A stretch of 15,614 bases of DNA, taken from the NCBI GenBank assembly GCA_021163745.1, contig JAGGTM010000032.1, forward strand, positions 1 through 15,614, read 5' to 3'. Source of the DNA: a bacterium (GTDB taxonomy: Bacteria > Patescibacteriota > Minisyncoccia > Portnoybacterales > JAGGTM01). The notes beneath the pieces were generated by a model. That model did no database searches. It had not been told where the DNA came from and saw nothing but the letters and a program-made list of their open reading frames with translations. Positions 1 through 6,559 of the stretch are shown piece after piece. A program made the position numbers and the translations under genes. Positions within the stretch are counted from its first letter, which is position 1; the number at the start of each line of letters is the position of its first letter.

Positions 1-197
1 ACATCTAAAGTCTAAAATCTCAATTCAAAATGAATCCTAAATTGAATCATGAATCATGAATCAGGAATCAGAAATCAGGAAAGTTTAGAAGTTCAAAATC
101 AAAACCTTAATTCCAGATTCATAATTCAAGATTCCAAGAATATCTAATTGAAAATTTAGATTTGATTTGAGATTTTAATTAACTTTGCGCTTGAATC
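1..197. repeat. Degenerate heptad-repeat region upstream of pduL
   Basis: This is the spacer before pduL and has no ORF. Positions 44-78 are five consecutive 7-bp units: GAATCAT twice, GAATCAG twice, then AAATCAG. The flanks (about 9-40 and 148-180) also move in steps of 7 with units such as TAAAATC and GATTTGA. The right part (about 105-180) is roughly the reverse complement of the left part (about 16-80), so the block is a long imperfect inverted repeat. The 12-mer TTGAATCATGAA occurs at 43-54 and again at 191-202, where it contains the pduL start codon. I see no convincing promoter or Shine-Dalgarno sequence. Confidence 0.7.
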
Positions 198-821
198 ATG
201 AAAATCCCTATTGAAGTTTCTGCTCGCCATATTCATATAAAAAAAAGTGATTTAGAGAAGCTATTTGGAATAGGCTATAAATTGCATAAATTAAAAGAAC
301 TTTCTCAGAAAGGAAATTTTTCTTCTGAAGAAACTGTGGAATTAGTTTCATTGGAAGATGAGAAAAGAAAAATTTCTAATGTAAGAATAGTAGGGCCATG
401 CAGAAATTATACTCAAATAGAACTATCATTAACAGACGCTTATCATTTAAAAATTAAACCACCTATTAGAAAATCCGGGGATTTAGATAAAACTCCAGGA
501 ATAAAAATAATAGGACCTAAAGGAGAACTGATTTTGAAAAAAGGAGTAATTATTCCGAAAAGACACATTCATATTTCGGACGATTTCGCAAAAGAAATTG
601 GACTGAAGGAAAATGATGTAGTAAAAGTGAAAGTTAAAGGAGAAAGGGGGTTAATTTTTGAAAAAGTGGCTATAAGAATAGATAAAAATTATACTTTGAC
701 TATGCACATTGATACTGACGAAGGAAATGCAGCAGGGATAGATAAGATAGGGGAAGGGGAGTTGATAGTATCAAGCGCAAAGCGCAAAACTCAAAGCGCA
801 AAGCTACAACTTAAAGCTTAA
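198..821 (+). CDS. pduL: Phosphate propanoyltransferase (PduL-type phosphotransacylase)
   Basis: This 207-residue protein should transfer the acyl group of acetyl-CoA (or propanoyl-CoA) to phosphate, giving acetyl phosphate for the acetate kinase encoded next. PduL is a two-zinc enzyme unrelated to classical Pta. Its tandem half-domains are visible, each with a His-x-His motif: SARHIHI (H11, H13) and PKRHIHIS (H123, H125). The C-terminal MHIDTDEGNAAG supplies H170. There is no N-terminal encapsulation peptide, so it is presumably a free cytosolic enzyme and not a microcompartment protein. The start is the ATG three codons before the first conserved residues. From about residue 192 the tail (SSAKRKTQ and onward) is encoded by a 7-bp repeat array and is unlikely to be part of the fold. 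It forms an acetate/ATP module with ackA despite the 445-bp gap. Confidence 0.93.
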   Translation: MKIPIEVSARHIHIKKSDLEKLFGIGYKLHKLKELSQKGNFSSEETVELVSLEDEKRKISNVRIVGPCRNYTQIELSLTDAYHLKIKPPIRKSGDLDKTPGIKIIGPKGELILKKGVIIPKRHIHISDDFAKEIGLKENDVVKVKVKGERGLIFEKVAIRIDKNYTLTMHIDTDEGNAAGIDKIGEGELIVSSAKRKTQSAKLQLKA

Positions 822-827
822 AGCTAA
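772..827. repeat. Heptad array over the pduL 3' end (AAAGCGC type)
   Basis: Eight consecutive 7-bp units run through the pduL stop codon: CAAGCGC, AAAGCGC, AAAACTC, AAAGCGC, AAAGCTA, CAACTTA, AAGCTTA, AAGCTAA. Positions 773-802 are the reverse complement of 1227-1256 with one mismatch in 30. The array therefore forms one arm of an inverted pair that brackets the pduL-ackA spacer. Confidence 0.8.
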
Positions 828-874
828 TTAAAATATCTCAAAATTCAAATCTCCCGCTCCAAAAGAGCGAGGTT

Positions 875-913
875 CGCCCAGCCCTACTTTTGGAACAAAA
901 GTAGGGCTGGGCG
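875..913. repeat. Palindromic hairpin, copy A of the CCCAGC...CTTTTG family
   Basis: Two perfect 18-bp arms are separated by a 3-nt loop (GAA). The left arm reads CGCCCAGCCCTACTTTTG and the right arm is its exact reverse complement. No U-tract follows, so it does not look like a simple intrinsic terminator. The outer CCCAGC and inner CTTTTG are shared with hairpins at 10349-10395 and 11919-11955. Confidence 0.85.
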
Positions 914-914
914 G

Positions 915-1012
915 CAAATCCAAATCTCAAATCTTAAAACTTAGATAAATTCGAAATTCGAATCTCGAAATTCGAAACAAATTCGAATTTTCAAATGACC
1001 AAATGTTCAAAA
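915..1012. repeat. Heptad array in the pduL-ackA spacer (TTCGAAA type)
   Basis: About fourteen 7-bp steps follow directly after hairpin A. They begin as CAAATCC, AAATCTC, AAATCTT, AAAACTT, drift to TTCGAAA, TTCGAAT, CTCGAAA, TTCGAAA, and end as CAAATGA, CCAAATG, TTCAAAA. The unit sequence changes along the array while the period stays at 7. Confidence 0.75.
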
Positions 1013-1110
1013 CAGATACCCCCCTCCCCCTCCTATGTCCTCCCCCTCCCAGAGGGAGGGGGAGGATTAAGGTGGGGGAGGGCATTTTGAACATTTGAAT
1101 TTTGGTCATT
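993..1110. repeat. Nested palindrome with a C-rich/G-rich core
   Basis: The inner hairpin has perfect 12-bp arms (1039-1050 and 1054-1065, CCTCCCCCTCCC and its complement) with a 3-nt loop. A second, imperfect C-rich/G-rich arm pair lies outside it (1019-1033 and 1071-1082). The outermost arms (993-1012 and 1085-1110) share AATGACCAAA and ATGTTCAAAA, with a 6-bp insertion on one side. The plus strand at 1054-1082 holds four runs of at least three G and could form a G-quadruplex. A 69-codon minus-strand ORF across it is a low-complexity artefact. Confidence 0.75.
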
Positions 1111-1115
1111 GCCTG

Positions 1116-1150
1116 CCCGCCCAAGTTTTGTTTCACAAAATTTGGGCGGG
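1116..1150. repeat. Palindromic hairpin CCCGCCCAAGTTTTGT
   Basis: Two 16-bp arms flank a 3-nt loop (TTC), with a single mismatch that can pair as G-U. The layout matches the hairpin at 875-913 (GC-rich base, A/T-rich top, 3-nt loop), but the base sequence differs. It may be a diverged relative. Confidence 0.75.
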
Positions 1151-1172
1151 TGAAAAATTTCGGATTTCGCCA

Positions 1173-1196
1173 CAGCCCTAAATTTCTTTAGGGCTG
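1173..1196. repeat. Short hairpin CAGCCCTAAA / TTTAGGGCTG
   Basis: Perfect 10-bp arms enclose a 4-nt loop (TTTC). Copies of ATTTCGGATTT lie on each side (about 1157-1167 and 1205-1215), so the hairpin sits inside a short direct repeat. The AGCCCT/AGGGCT core resembles hairpin A. Confidence 0.6.
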
Positions 1197-1226
1197 GGTG
1201 ATTAGATTTCGGATTTTTTAATTACT

Positions 1227-1261
1227 TTTGCGCTTTGAGCTTTGCGCTTTGCGCTTAATTT
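1227..1261. repeat. Heptad array before ackA (TTTGCGC type)
   Basis: The units are TTTGCGC, TTTGAGC, TTTGCGC, TTTGCGC and then TTAATTT, ending 5 bp before the ackA ATG. Positions 1227-1256 are the inverted partner of 773-802 (29 of 30 matching). TTTGCGCTT also occurs at 185-193, just before the pduL start. The array is open in the ackA frame and creates a false TTG start at 1228. Confidence 0.8.
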
Positions 1262-1266
1262 TAATT

Positions 1267-2286
1267 ATGTTTCTAATTCTAAATTGCGGAAGTCAATCTA
1301 TTAAGTGGAAACTCTTTGAAGAAAAGAGATTAAAAAAGAAAGCGGAAAATAAATTGAAGGTTTCTTTTGAAGGAAATTATAGAAAATTGCTTACAGAAGA
1401 AATTAAAAGCTTGAAAAAGGAATATCCGGAGATAAGTAAAATAGGTCATAGAGTAGTGCATGGAGGAGATAAATTTAAAGATCCTGTGAAAGTAACTCCA
1501 GAAGTTCTAAAAGAATTAGAGAAACTAAATAAGTTTGCGCCGTTGCATAATCCTTTTAATATTTTAGGGATAAAAATAGCAGGACAAATTTTTCCTAAAT
1601 CCGTAAATATAGCAGTATTTGATACAGGATTTTTTAAGCATCTTCCTAAAAAATCTTATACCTATGCAATTCCTGAAAGTATAAGAGAAAAATATAGATT
1701 TAGAAGATTTGGTTTTCATGGAATATCTCATGAATATTTAGCAAAAGAAGCATCAAAGAAGTTAAATAAACCTTTAGAAAAGTTAAATTTGATTACTTGC
1801 CATTTGGGAGGAGGAAGTTCTATTACTGCTATAAAAAATGGGTGTCCTGTAGACACTTCTATGGGTTTTACCCCCTTAGAGGGATTGGTAATGATGACAC
1901 GCTGTGGAGATATAGATCCTGGGATTATTTTATATTTGACTTCTTTGAAGGGGGTAAAAAAGGTTAATCATATTTTGAATTACCAAAGCGGTATTAAAGG
2001 AATATGTGGATTTTCAGAAATGACCGATGTTTTAAATGAGATTAAAAAAGGAAACAGAAAAGCAAAACTTGCATTAGATATTTTTGTGTATAGAATTCAA
2101 AAATATATTTGTGCATATTTTGGAATTCTAAAAAGAGTAGATGTAATAGTTTTTTCAGGCACCATTGGTTATGGGTCTTCTAAGATAAGAAATATGATTG
2201 TAAAAGATTTGACTCTCTTGAAAAATACAAAAATTCTTGCTATTAAAACTGATGAAGAGTTAGCTATAGCTCAGAAAATTATTTGA
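1267..2286 (+). CDS. ackA: Acetate kinase, short form
   Basis: It converts acetyl phosphate and ADP to acetate and ATP, the step after PduL. The protein belongs to the ASKHA fold. Visible motifs are LNCGSQSIK (N6, S9, S11, K13), HRVVHGG (R62), VFDTGF (D119), FGFHGISH (H151), HLGGGSS (H180 to S185 region), TRCGDIDP (R212) and the C-terminal TDEELAIA. I chose the ATG at 1267 because family members begin a few residues before NCGS, and the codons upstream from TTG 1228 come from a repeat. At 339 residues it is clearly shorter than the usual 400 or so: most of the loss lies between residues 16 and 55. The usual GIGENS nucleotide-site motif reads TIGYGSS (299-305). The core catalytic residues remain, so activity is likely. 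apeA starts 4 bp after its TGA. Confidence 0.9.
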   Translation: MFLILNCGSQSIKWKLFEEKRLKKKAENKLKVSFEGNYRKLLTEEIKSLKKEYPEISKIGHRVVHGGDKFKDPVKVTPEVLKELEKLNKFAPLHNPFNILGIKIAGQIFPKSVNIAVFDTGFFKHLPKKSYTYAIPESIREKYRFRRFGFHGISHEYLAKEASKKLNKPLEKLNLITCHLGGGSSITAIKNGCPVDTSMGFTPLEGLVMMTRCGDIDPGIILYLTSLKGVKKVNHILNYQSGIKGICGFSEMTDVLNEIKKGNRKAKLALDIFVYRIQKYICAYFGILKRVDVIVFSGTIGYGSSKIRNMIVKDLTLLKNTKILAIKTDEELAIAQKII

Positions 2287-2289
2287 ATT

Positions 2290-3693
2290 ATGAGAAAAAA
2301 GTCAAATCAAATTATTTTTGAAAAAAAGTTTGCTTTTGATATTTGGGACAAAAAGACAATTTCCCAAGCATTTAGATTTGCGGAAGAATATAAAAAGTTT
2401 CTGACTCAAAACAAGACAGAGAGGAAGGTTGTGGAGTGGGTAGAAAAGGAAGCATTAAAAAGGAATTATAAAAAAATAGATACATTCAAAAAATCCAATT
2501 TCAAAATTGGAGGAAACAGAAAGTTTTATAGTATCAACAGGAACAAAAGTATTATTTTGGGAAACTTAGGGAAAAAAGATATTCTTAATGGATTAAAATT
2601 AATTTTAGCGCATATTGATTCCCCTCGTTTAGATTTAAAGCTTCAGCCCTTGTACGAAAAAGAGCATTTAGCATTTTTAAAAACGCATTATTACGGAGGG
2701 ATTAAGAAATATCATTGGCCCGCTATCCCTTTGGCAATTTATGGCGTGATAGTAAGACAAAATGGTAAAATTATAAATATAGAAATAGGAGATAAAGAAA
2801 ATGAGCCTGTATTAATGATAACTGATTTACTTCCGCATCTTTCCGGAAAGCAGTTAGAGAAAGCGTTATATAATGCCATAGAAGCAGAGGAGTTAAATTT
2901 ACTGATAGGAAGCATAGGAGTTAGAAAAGGGAAAGAAAAGATAAAAAACAATATTTTACAAATTTTAAACAGAAAATATAAAATAACAGAAGAAGATTTA
3001 ATCTCAGCAGATTTAGAGGTTGTCCCCGCGGGTCCTTGTCGTGATTTGGGTATTGATTCGTCTTTTATTGCCGGATATGGTCAAGATGATAGAATCTGTG
3101 CATTTTGTGCGATTAATGCTTTATTTGAGGCAACTGGTTCAGATCAAACTCGTGTAGTTGCTTTGGTAGACAGAGAAGAAACAGGATCCGAAGGGGCAAC
3201 CGGAGCCACATCTAATTTTATTATTGACTTTATTGGAGAATTACTTTATTTTCAGAGGAGGAAATATAATGAGAATTATTTACGTGATGCGTTGTCTTTA
3301 TCTAAGGCGATATCGGGTGATGTGACTTGCGGATTCGATCCCGATTACCAATCTGTTTTTGACCCTGAAAATACTGCGCGCTTAGGCGCGGGGGTAGTTA
3401 TAGAAAAATACACTGGAAGAGGAGGGAAGTTTTATACTTCAGAAGCAACCGCGGAGTATGTATCTTATATTAGAAATATTTTTAATAAGGCGAAGGTTAA
3501 TTGGCAGACAGGCGGTTTGGGAAAAGTTGATATTGGGGGCGGAGGAACAATTGCTATGTTTTTGGCAAGGCATAATATGGACATTATTGATTGCGGGCCG
3601 GCATTATTATCTATGCATGCGCCGTTTGAAATTTCCCACAAAGCAGATTTGTATTCTACATTTAAAGCATATTTAGCATTTTTTAATTATTAA
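2290..3693 (+). CDS. apeA: M18 family aminopeptidase
   Basis: This 467-residue cytosolic metallopeptidase removes N-terminal amino acids from peptides. M18 enzymes form large dodecameric assemblies with two metal ions per active site. The metal and catalytic motifs are all present: AHIDSPRLD (H108), YGQDDR (D266 or D267), DREETGSEGA (E296 and E297), SGDVTCGFDP (D344) and SMHAPFE (H443). The order and spacing match bacterial M18 proteins of the kind found in clostridia and Thermotoga, which are longer in sequence than M42 or M20 relatives. It lies 4 bp after ackA and 12 bp before acyP, suggesting co-transcription. Substrate preference (aspartyl or broader) cannot be read from the sequence. A likely role is recycling amino acids from imported or degraded peptides. 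Confidence 0.9.
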   Translation: MRKKSNQIIFEKKFAFDIWDKKTISQAFRFAEEYKKFLTQNKTERKVVEWVEKEALKRNYKKIDTFKKSNFKIGGNRKFYSINRNKSIILGNLGKKDILNGLKLILAHIDSPRLDLKLQPLYEKEHLAFLKTHYYGGIKKYHWPAIPLAIYGVIVRQNGKIINIEIGDKENEPVLMITDLLPHLSGKQLEKALYNAIEAEELNLLIGSIGVRKGKEKIKNNILQILNRKYKITEEDLISADLEVVPAGPCRDLGIDSSFIAGYGQDDRICAFCAINALFEATGSDQTRVVALVDREETGSEGATGATSNFIIDFIGELLYFQRRKYNENYLRDALSLSKAISGDVTCGFDPDYQSVFDPENTARLGAGVVIEKYTGRGGKFYTSEATAEYVSYIRNIFNKAKVNWQTGGLGKVDIGGGGTIAMFLARHNMDIIDCGPALLSMHAPFEISHKADLYSTFKAYLAFFNY

Positions 3694-3705
3694 ATCTTTA
3701 GCATT

Positions 3706-3981
3706 ATGAAAAAACGGGTTATACTGATAATTTATGGAAGAGTTCAGGGGGTATTTTTTAGAGATTCTACCAGAAGAAAAGCCAGAAAATTAAATTTAGT
3801 TGGCTATGTTATCAATCAAAATGACGGTAGCGTAAAGATAATTGCAGAAGGAGAGGAAGAAAACTTGAATGAATTGGTTAATTGGTGTTATAATGGACCT
3901 ATACTGGCAAAGGTAGAAAAAGTAGATTTGAAATGGGAAGAGCCAACCGGAGAATTTGAAAAATTTGAGATAAGATATTAA
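3706..3981 (+). CDS. acyP: Acylphosphatase
   Basis: A 91-residue enzyme that hydrolyses carboxyl-phosphate bonds such as acetyl phosphate. The signature YGRVQGVFFRD carries the phosphate-binding Arg (R19), and VINQNDGSVKIIAEG carries the catalytic Asn (N37). Length and the alpha/beta sandwich pattern match the family. It starts 12 bp after apeA with a plain ATG. A connection with the upstream PduL/AckA module is suggestive, because acetyl phosphate is a substrate of this class, but no specific pathway role can be claimed. Nothing appears truncated. Confidence 0.92.
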   Translation: MKKRVILIIYGRVQGVFFRDSTRRKARKLNLVGYVINQNDGSVKIIAEGEEENLNELVNWCYNGPILAKVEKVDLKWEEPTGEFEKFEIRY

Positions 3982-4000
3982 TCAATTATAAAAATTAGCA

Positions 4001-4042
4001 ATTGCTAATTGCTAATTGCTAATTGCTAATTGCTAATTGCTA
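4001..4042. repeat. Six perfect tandem copies of ATTGCTA before rplI
   Basis: Six identical 7-bp units run back to back, ending 6 bp before the rplI ATG at 4049. They are preceded by TTAGCA, so AGCAATTGCT also forms a small palindrome. This is the least degenerate heptad array in the window, as expected of a recently expanded one. It fills most of the 67-bp acyP-rplI spacer and occupies the position where a ribosome binding site would normally lie. Confidence 0.95.
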
Positions 4043-4048
4043 AATTAT

Positions 4049-4498
4049 ATGAAAGTTATTTTACTAAAAGATGTAGAAAAATTAGGAAAGGCAGGAGAAG
4101 TAAAAAAGGTGTCAGATGGATACGCCAGGAATTTTTTAATTCCCAGAGGATTGGCAGTTTTAGCAACCGAAGGAGAGTTAAAGAAATTAGAACAAAGACA
4201 GAAAATAGAATCAGAAAAAGCGAAGGAAGAATTGGAGTTATATCAGGAATTGGCTTCCAATTTAGACGGGTTAGAATTAGAAATTCCTGTTAAGGCATCG
4301 GAAGATGGAAAGCTTTTCGGGGCGATTACTTCATCTAAAATTTGCGAATATCTGAAAGAAAAAAAGTTTGATGTTAAACCAAAGCAGATAAAACTGGAAA
4401 AAGCTATTAAGGAGATAGGGGAGTATGATGTGATAGTTGAGCTGCCTCATGGATTAGAAAGTAAAATCAAAATTATTGTTACTGAACAAGAGGAATAA
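4049..4498 (+). CDS. rplI: 50S ribosomal protein L9
   Basis: The protein is 149 residues, the usual length for L9. The N-terminal domain begins MKVILLKDVEKLGKAGEV and continues with VSDGYARNFLIPRGLA, which binds 23S rRNA. A long charged connecting helix (about residues 45-75) leads to a C-terminal domain with the typical AITSSKICEYL segment. The ORF can be extended to a TTG at 4037, but that lies inside the ATTGCTA array. The ATG at 4049 starts exactly where L9 proteins start. There is no Shine-Dalgarno sequence in front of it. The usual neighbours rpsF, ssb and rpsR are absent here. pyrG begins 19 bp downstream. Confidence 0.95.
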   Translation: MKVILLKDVEKLGKAGEVKKVSDGYARNFLIPRGLAVLATEGELKKLEQRQKIESEKAKEELELYQELASNLDGLELEIPVKASEDGKLFGAITSSKICEYLKEKKFDVKPKQIKLEKAIKEIGEYDVIVELPHGLESKIKIIVTEQEE

Positions 4499-4517
4499 GT
4501 TTTAAATAACTAAATCA

Positions 4518-6140
4518 ATGAAATATATTTTCGTTATTGGTGGAGTAATGTCCGGTATCGGAAAGGGGATTACTACTGCCTCTATCGGAAAAATATTACA
4601 ATCAAAGGGATTTGAGGTTACCGCTATAAAGATAGACCCGTATATAAATGTAGATGCAGGAACAATGAATCCTGTTGAACATGGAGAAGTTTTTGTGACC
4701 GATGACGGAATTGAATGTGACCAAGATATCGGGAATTATGAAAGATTTTTAGATAGGGATATTACCACAGATAATTATATGACCACAGGGAGAGTTTATC
4801 AGGCAGTAATTGAAAGGGAGAGAAATCTCGGTTATCATGGAAAGTGTGTAGAGGTGGTCCCTCATATCCCAGAAGAAGTAATTAGAAGAATCAAGAGAGC
4901 GGGAAGAAAAGCAAAGGCAGATTTTGTGTTAGTGGAAATAGGAGGGACAGTAGGGGAGTATTAAAATCTTTTATTTTTAGAAGCAGCAAGAATGATGCAT
5001 TTAACACATCCACAGGATGTGCTTTTTGTTTTGGTGAGTTATCTGCCAATTCCGAAGATGATAGGAGAAATGAAAACAAAACCAACCCAATATGCAGCAC
5101 GGACATTAAATGAAGCGGGAATTCAGCCGGATTTAATTATTGCGCGCTCGGAAGTCCCTTTGGACGAACCGAGAAAACGTAAAATAGCCACTTTTTGTAA
5201 TATAGACAAAAGAAATATTATTTCCGCTCCTGACATTGAAACTATATACGAAGTTCCAATTAATTTTGAGAAAGATAGATTGGGATTGAGGATTTTAAAT
5301 AAGTTTAGCTTAAGAAGCAAAAAAGGAGAAGGATTATCTCAATGGAAAAGGTTGGTGAGAGTTATAAAGAATCCCAATAATCCGAGGGTAAAAATTGGAA
5401 TATGCGGAAAATATTTTACTACCGGAAGTTTCGTTTTGATAGATTCTTATATTTCTGTAATTGAAGCAATAAAGCATGCTTGTTGGTATTTTAAAAGAAC
5501 ACCTGAAATTCATTGGATTGATTCCGAAAGTTATGAGAAGAATCCTAGCAAAGTTAAGGAATTAAGAAATTATGACGGGATAATTGTGCCCGGAGGATAC
5601 GGTTCTCGGGGAATAGAAGGAAAAATTATAGCAGTAAAGTTCGCCAGAGAAAATAAAATTCCATTTTTGGGATTATGTTATGGTATGCAGTTAGCAGTAG
5701 TGGAGTTTTCTAGAAATGTATGCAAAATGAGGAATGCGCATACAACAGAAATTAACAAAAACACCAAATATCCAGTAATTGATTTAATGCCGGAGCAAAG
5801 ATTAAAAATTAAAGAAAAAAAATACGGAGGCACTATGAGATTGGGGGCTTATCCGTGCAAACTAATAAGCGGAACATTAGCACAAAGGGCATACGGATGT
5901 ATCAATATTTCGGAAAGACACAGGCATCGTTATGAATTTAATAATTGTTTTAGAAAAGAACTAAGAGAAAATGGACTGGTAATTTCTGGAGTTAATCCCG
6001 AAAGAGATTTAGTGGAAATCATTGAGCTAAAAAATCACCCCTTCTTTTTGGGGTGTCAGTTTCATCCAGAATTTAAATCCAGACCAGTAAGACCGCATCC
6101 TTTATTTAGGGAATTTATTAGAGCAGCAATTTCCAACTAA
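4518..6140 (+). pseudogene. pyrG: CTP synthase, full length but with one in-frame TAA at codon 149
   Basis: CTP synthase aminates UTP to CTP using ATP and glutamine. Read through the stop, the gene gives 540 codons, a normal length. The synthetase domain has the P-loop GGVMSGIGKG (8-17), KIDPYINVDAGTM and EVFVTDDGIECDQD. The glutamine amidotransferase domain keeps its triad: GLCYGMQ (C387) and QFHPEF (H516, E518). The only lesion is TAA at 4962-4964, in the motif read as GTVGEY-stop-NLLFLEA. Related proteins have a polar residue there, and GTVGEYQN is what I recall from Patescibacteria. A single C-to-T change from CAA explains it. The two open parts are 4518-4964 and 4992-6140, in the same frame. 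The first half alone lacks the amidotransferase domain. A sequencing error, a fresh nonsense mutation and readthrough are all possible. With no other decay, error or a very recent event is most likely. Confidence 0.9.
4962..4964 (+). other. In-frame TAA inside pyrG
   Basis: The codon lies between TAT (Tyr148) and AAT (Asn150 of the read-through protein). TAA ends pduL, apeA, acyP, rplI and pyrG itself, so reassignment of TAA is not supported. The next in-frame ATG is at 4992, 27 bp downstream. Confidence 0.95.
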
Positions 6141-6170
6141 TTTTATTAATAAATTCCTAAATCTATTTTT

Positions 6171-6449
6171 TTAATGTTTTTCTACATTTACTACCTTTGC
6201 GATTCTTTTCGATCCGTCAAATTTTCTTATCCTTTTGGTAGTAAATTTAACAATTCCTTTTACTACAGAATAAATAGTATCATCGCTTCCTATTCTTACA
6301 TTTTTGCCAGGCACAAATTTTGTTCCCCTTTGTCTTATAATAATATCTCCGGGTTTAGCAAATTCTCCGTCATATAATTTAACTCCCAAATATTTTGGCC
6401 TGGAATCCCTCCCTAATTTAGTTGAACCTGCAGATTTTGTTTTCGACAT
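6171..6449 (-). CDS. rpmA: 50S ribosomal protein L27
   Basis: This 92-residue protein carries the L27 signature AGSTKLGRDSRPKYLGVK near the N-terminus and RQRGTKFVPGKNV in the core, followed by GSDDTIYSVVKGIVKF. L27 sits at the peptidyl-transferase centre of the large subunit. The N-terminus MSKTKSAGST starts directly with the mature-type sequence, with no cleavable leader of the Firmicutes kind. The last 20 residues (RIRKFDGSKRIAKVVNVEKH) are a basic tail somewhat longer than in E. coli. The usual partner rplU (L21) is not next to it. It converges on pyrG with only 30 bp between the stop codons, and I see no strong terminator hairpin there. Confidence 0.95.
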   Translation of the reverse strand: MSKTKSAGSTKLGRDSRPKYLGVKLYDGEFAKPGDIIIRQRGTKFVPGKNVRIGSDDTIYSVVKGIVKFTTKRIRKFDGSKRIAKVVNVEKH

Positions 6450-6452
6450 TTT

Positions 6453-6559
6453 TTTGAAGTTTGAGGTTAGATATTAGATGTTAGATATGTTTTATTATTT
6501 TTATTTTTATCTTTATTTAACTTATTACTGCTAACATCCAACTTCTAACCTCTAACATC
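6453..6559. repeat. Paired inverted heptad arrays between the nuclease gene and rpmA
   Basis: The left array (6453-6487) reads TTTGAAG, TTTGAGG, TTAGATA, TTAGATG, TTAGATA. The right array (6532-6559) reads TAACATC, CAACTTC, TAACCTC, TAACATC, which is the inverted form of the left units (GATGTTA against TAACATC). About 44 bp of A/T-rich sequence separates them, so they could form a long imperfect stem. The right array contains the last codons and the TAG stop of the nuclease gene. Confidence 0.8.

Noticed and set aside
927..1136. Minus-strand ORF of 69 codons with a GGGGHRRGRG stretch
   Set aside because: It is the translation of the C-rich/G-rich palindrome and flanking heptads. There is no start context, no recognisable domain, and this type of low-complexity ORF is a common artefact.
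1228..1266. TTG start extending AckA by 13 residues
   Set aside because: The extra codons are pure 7-bp repeat, and the family starts a few residues before NCGS, matching the ATG at 1267.
6036..6055. Hairpin CACCCC / GGGGTG as a terminator or repeat element
   Set aside because: It lies inside pyrG and encodes the conserved HPFFLGCQFHPEF region. The 6-bp stem is short and explained by coding sequence.
4518..6140. Reassignment of TAA to glutamine to explain the pyrG stop
   Set aside because: TAA terminates pduL, apeA, acyP, rplI and pyrG at positions expected from homologue lengths. All three stop codons are in normal use.
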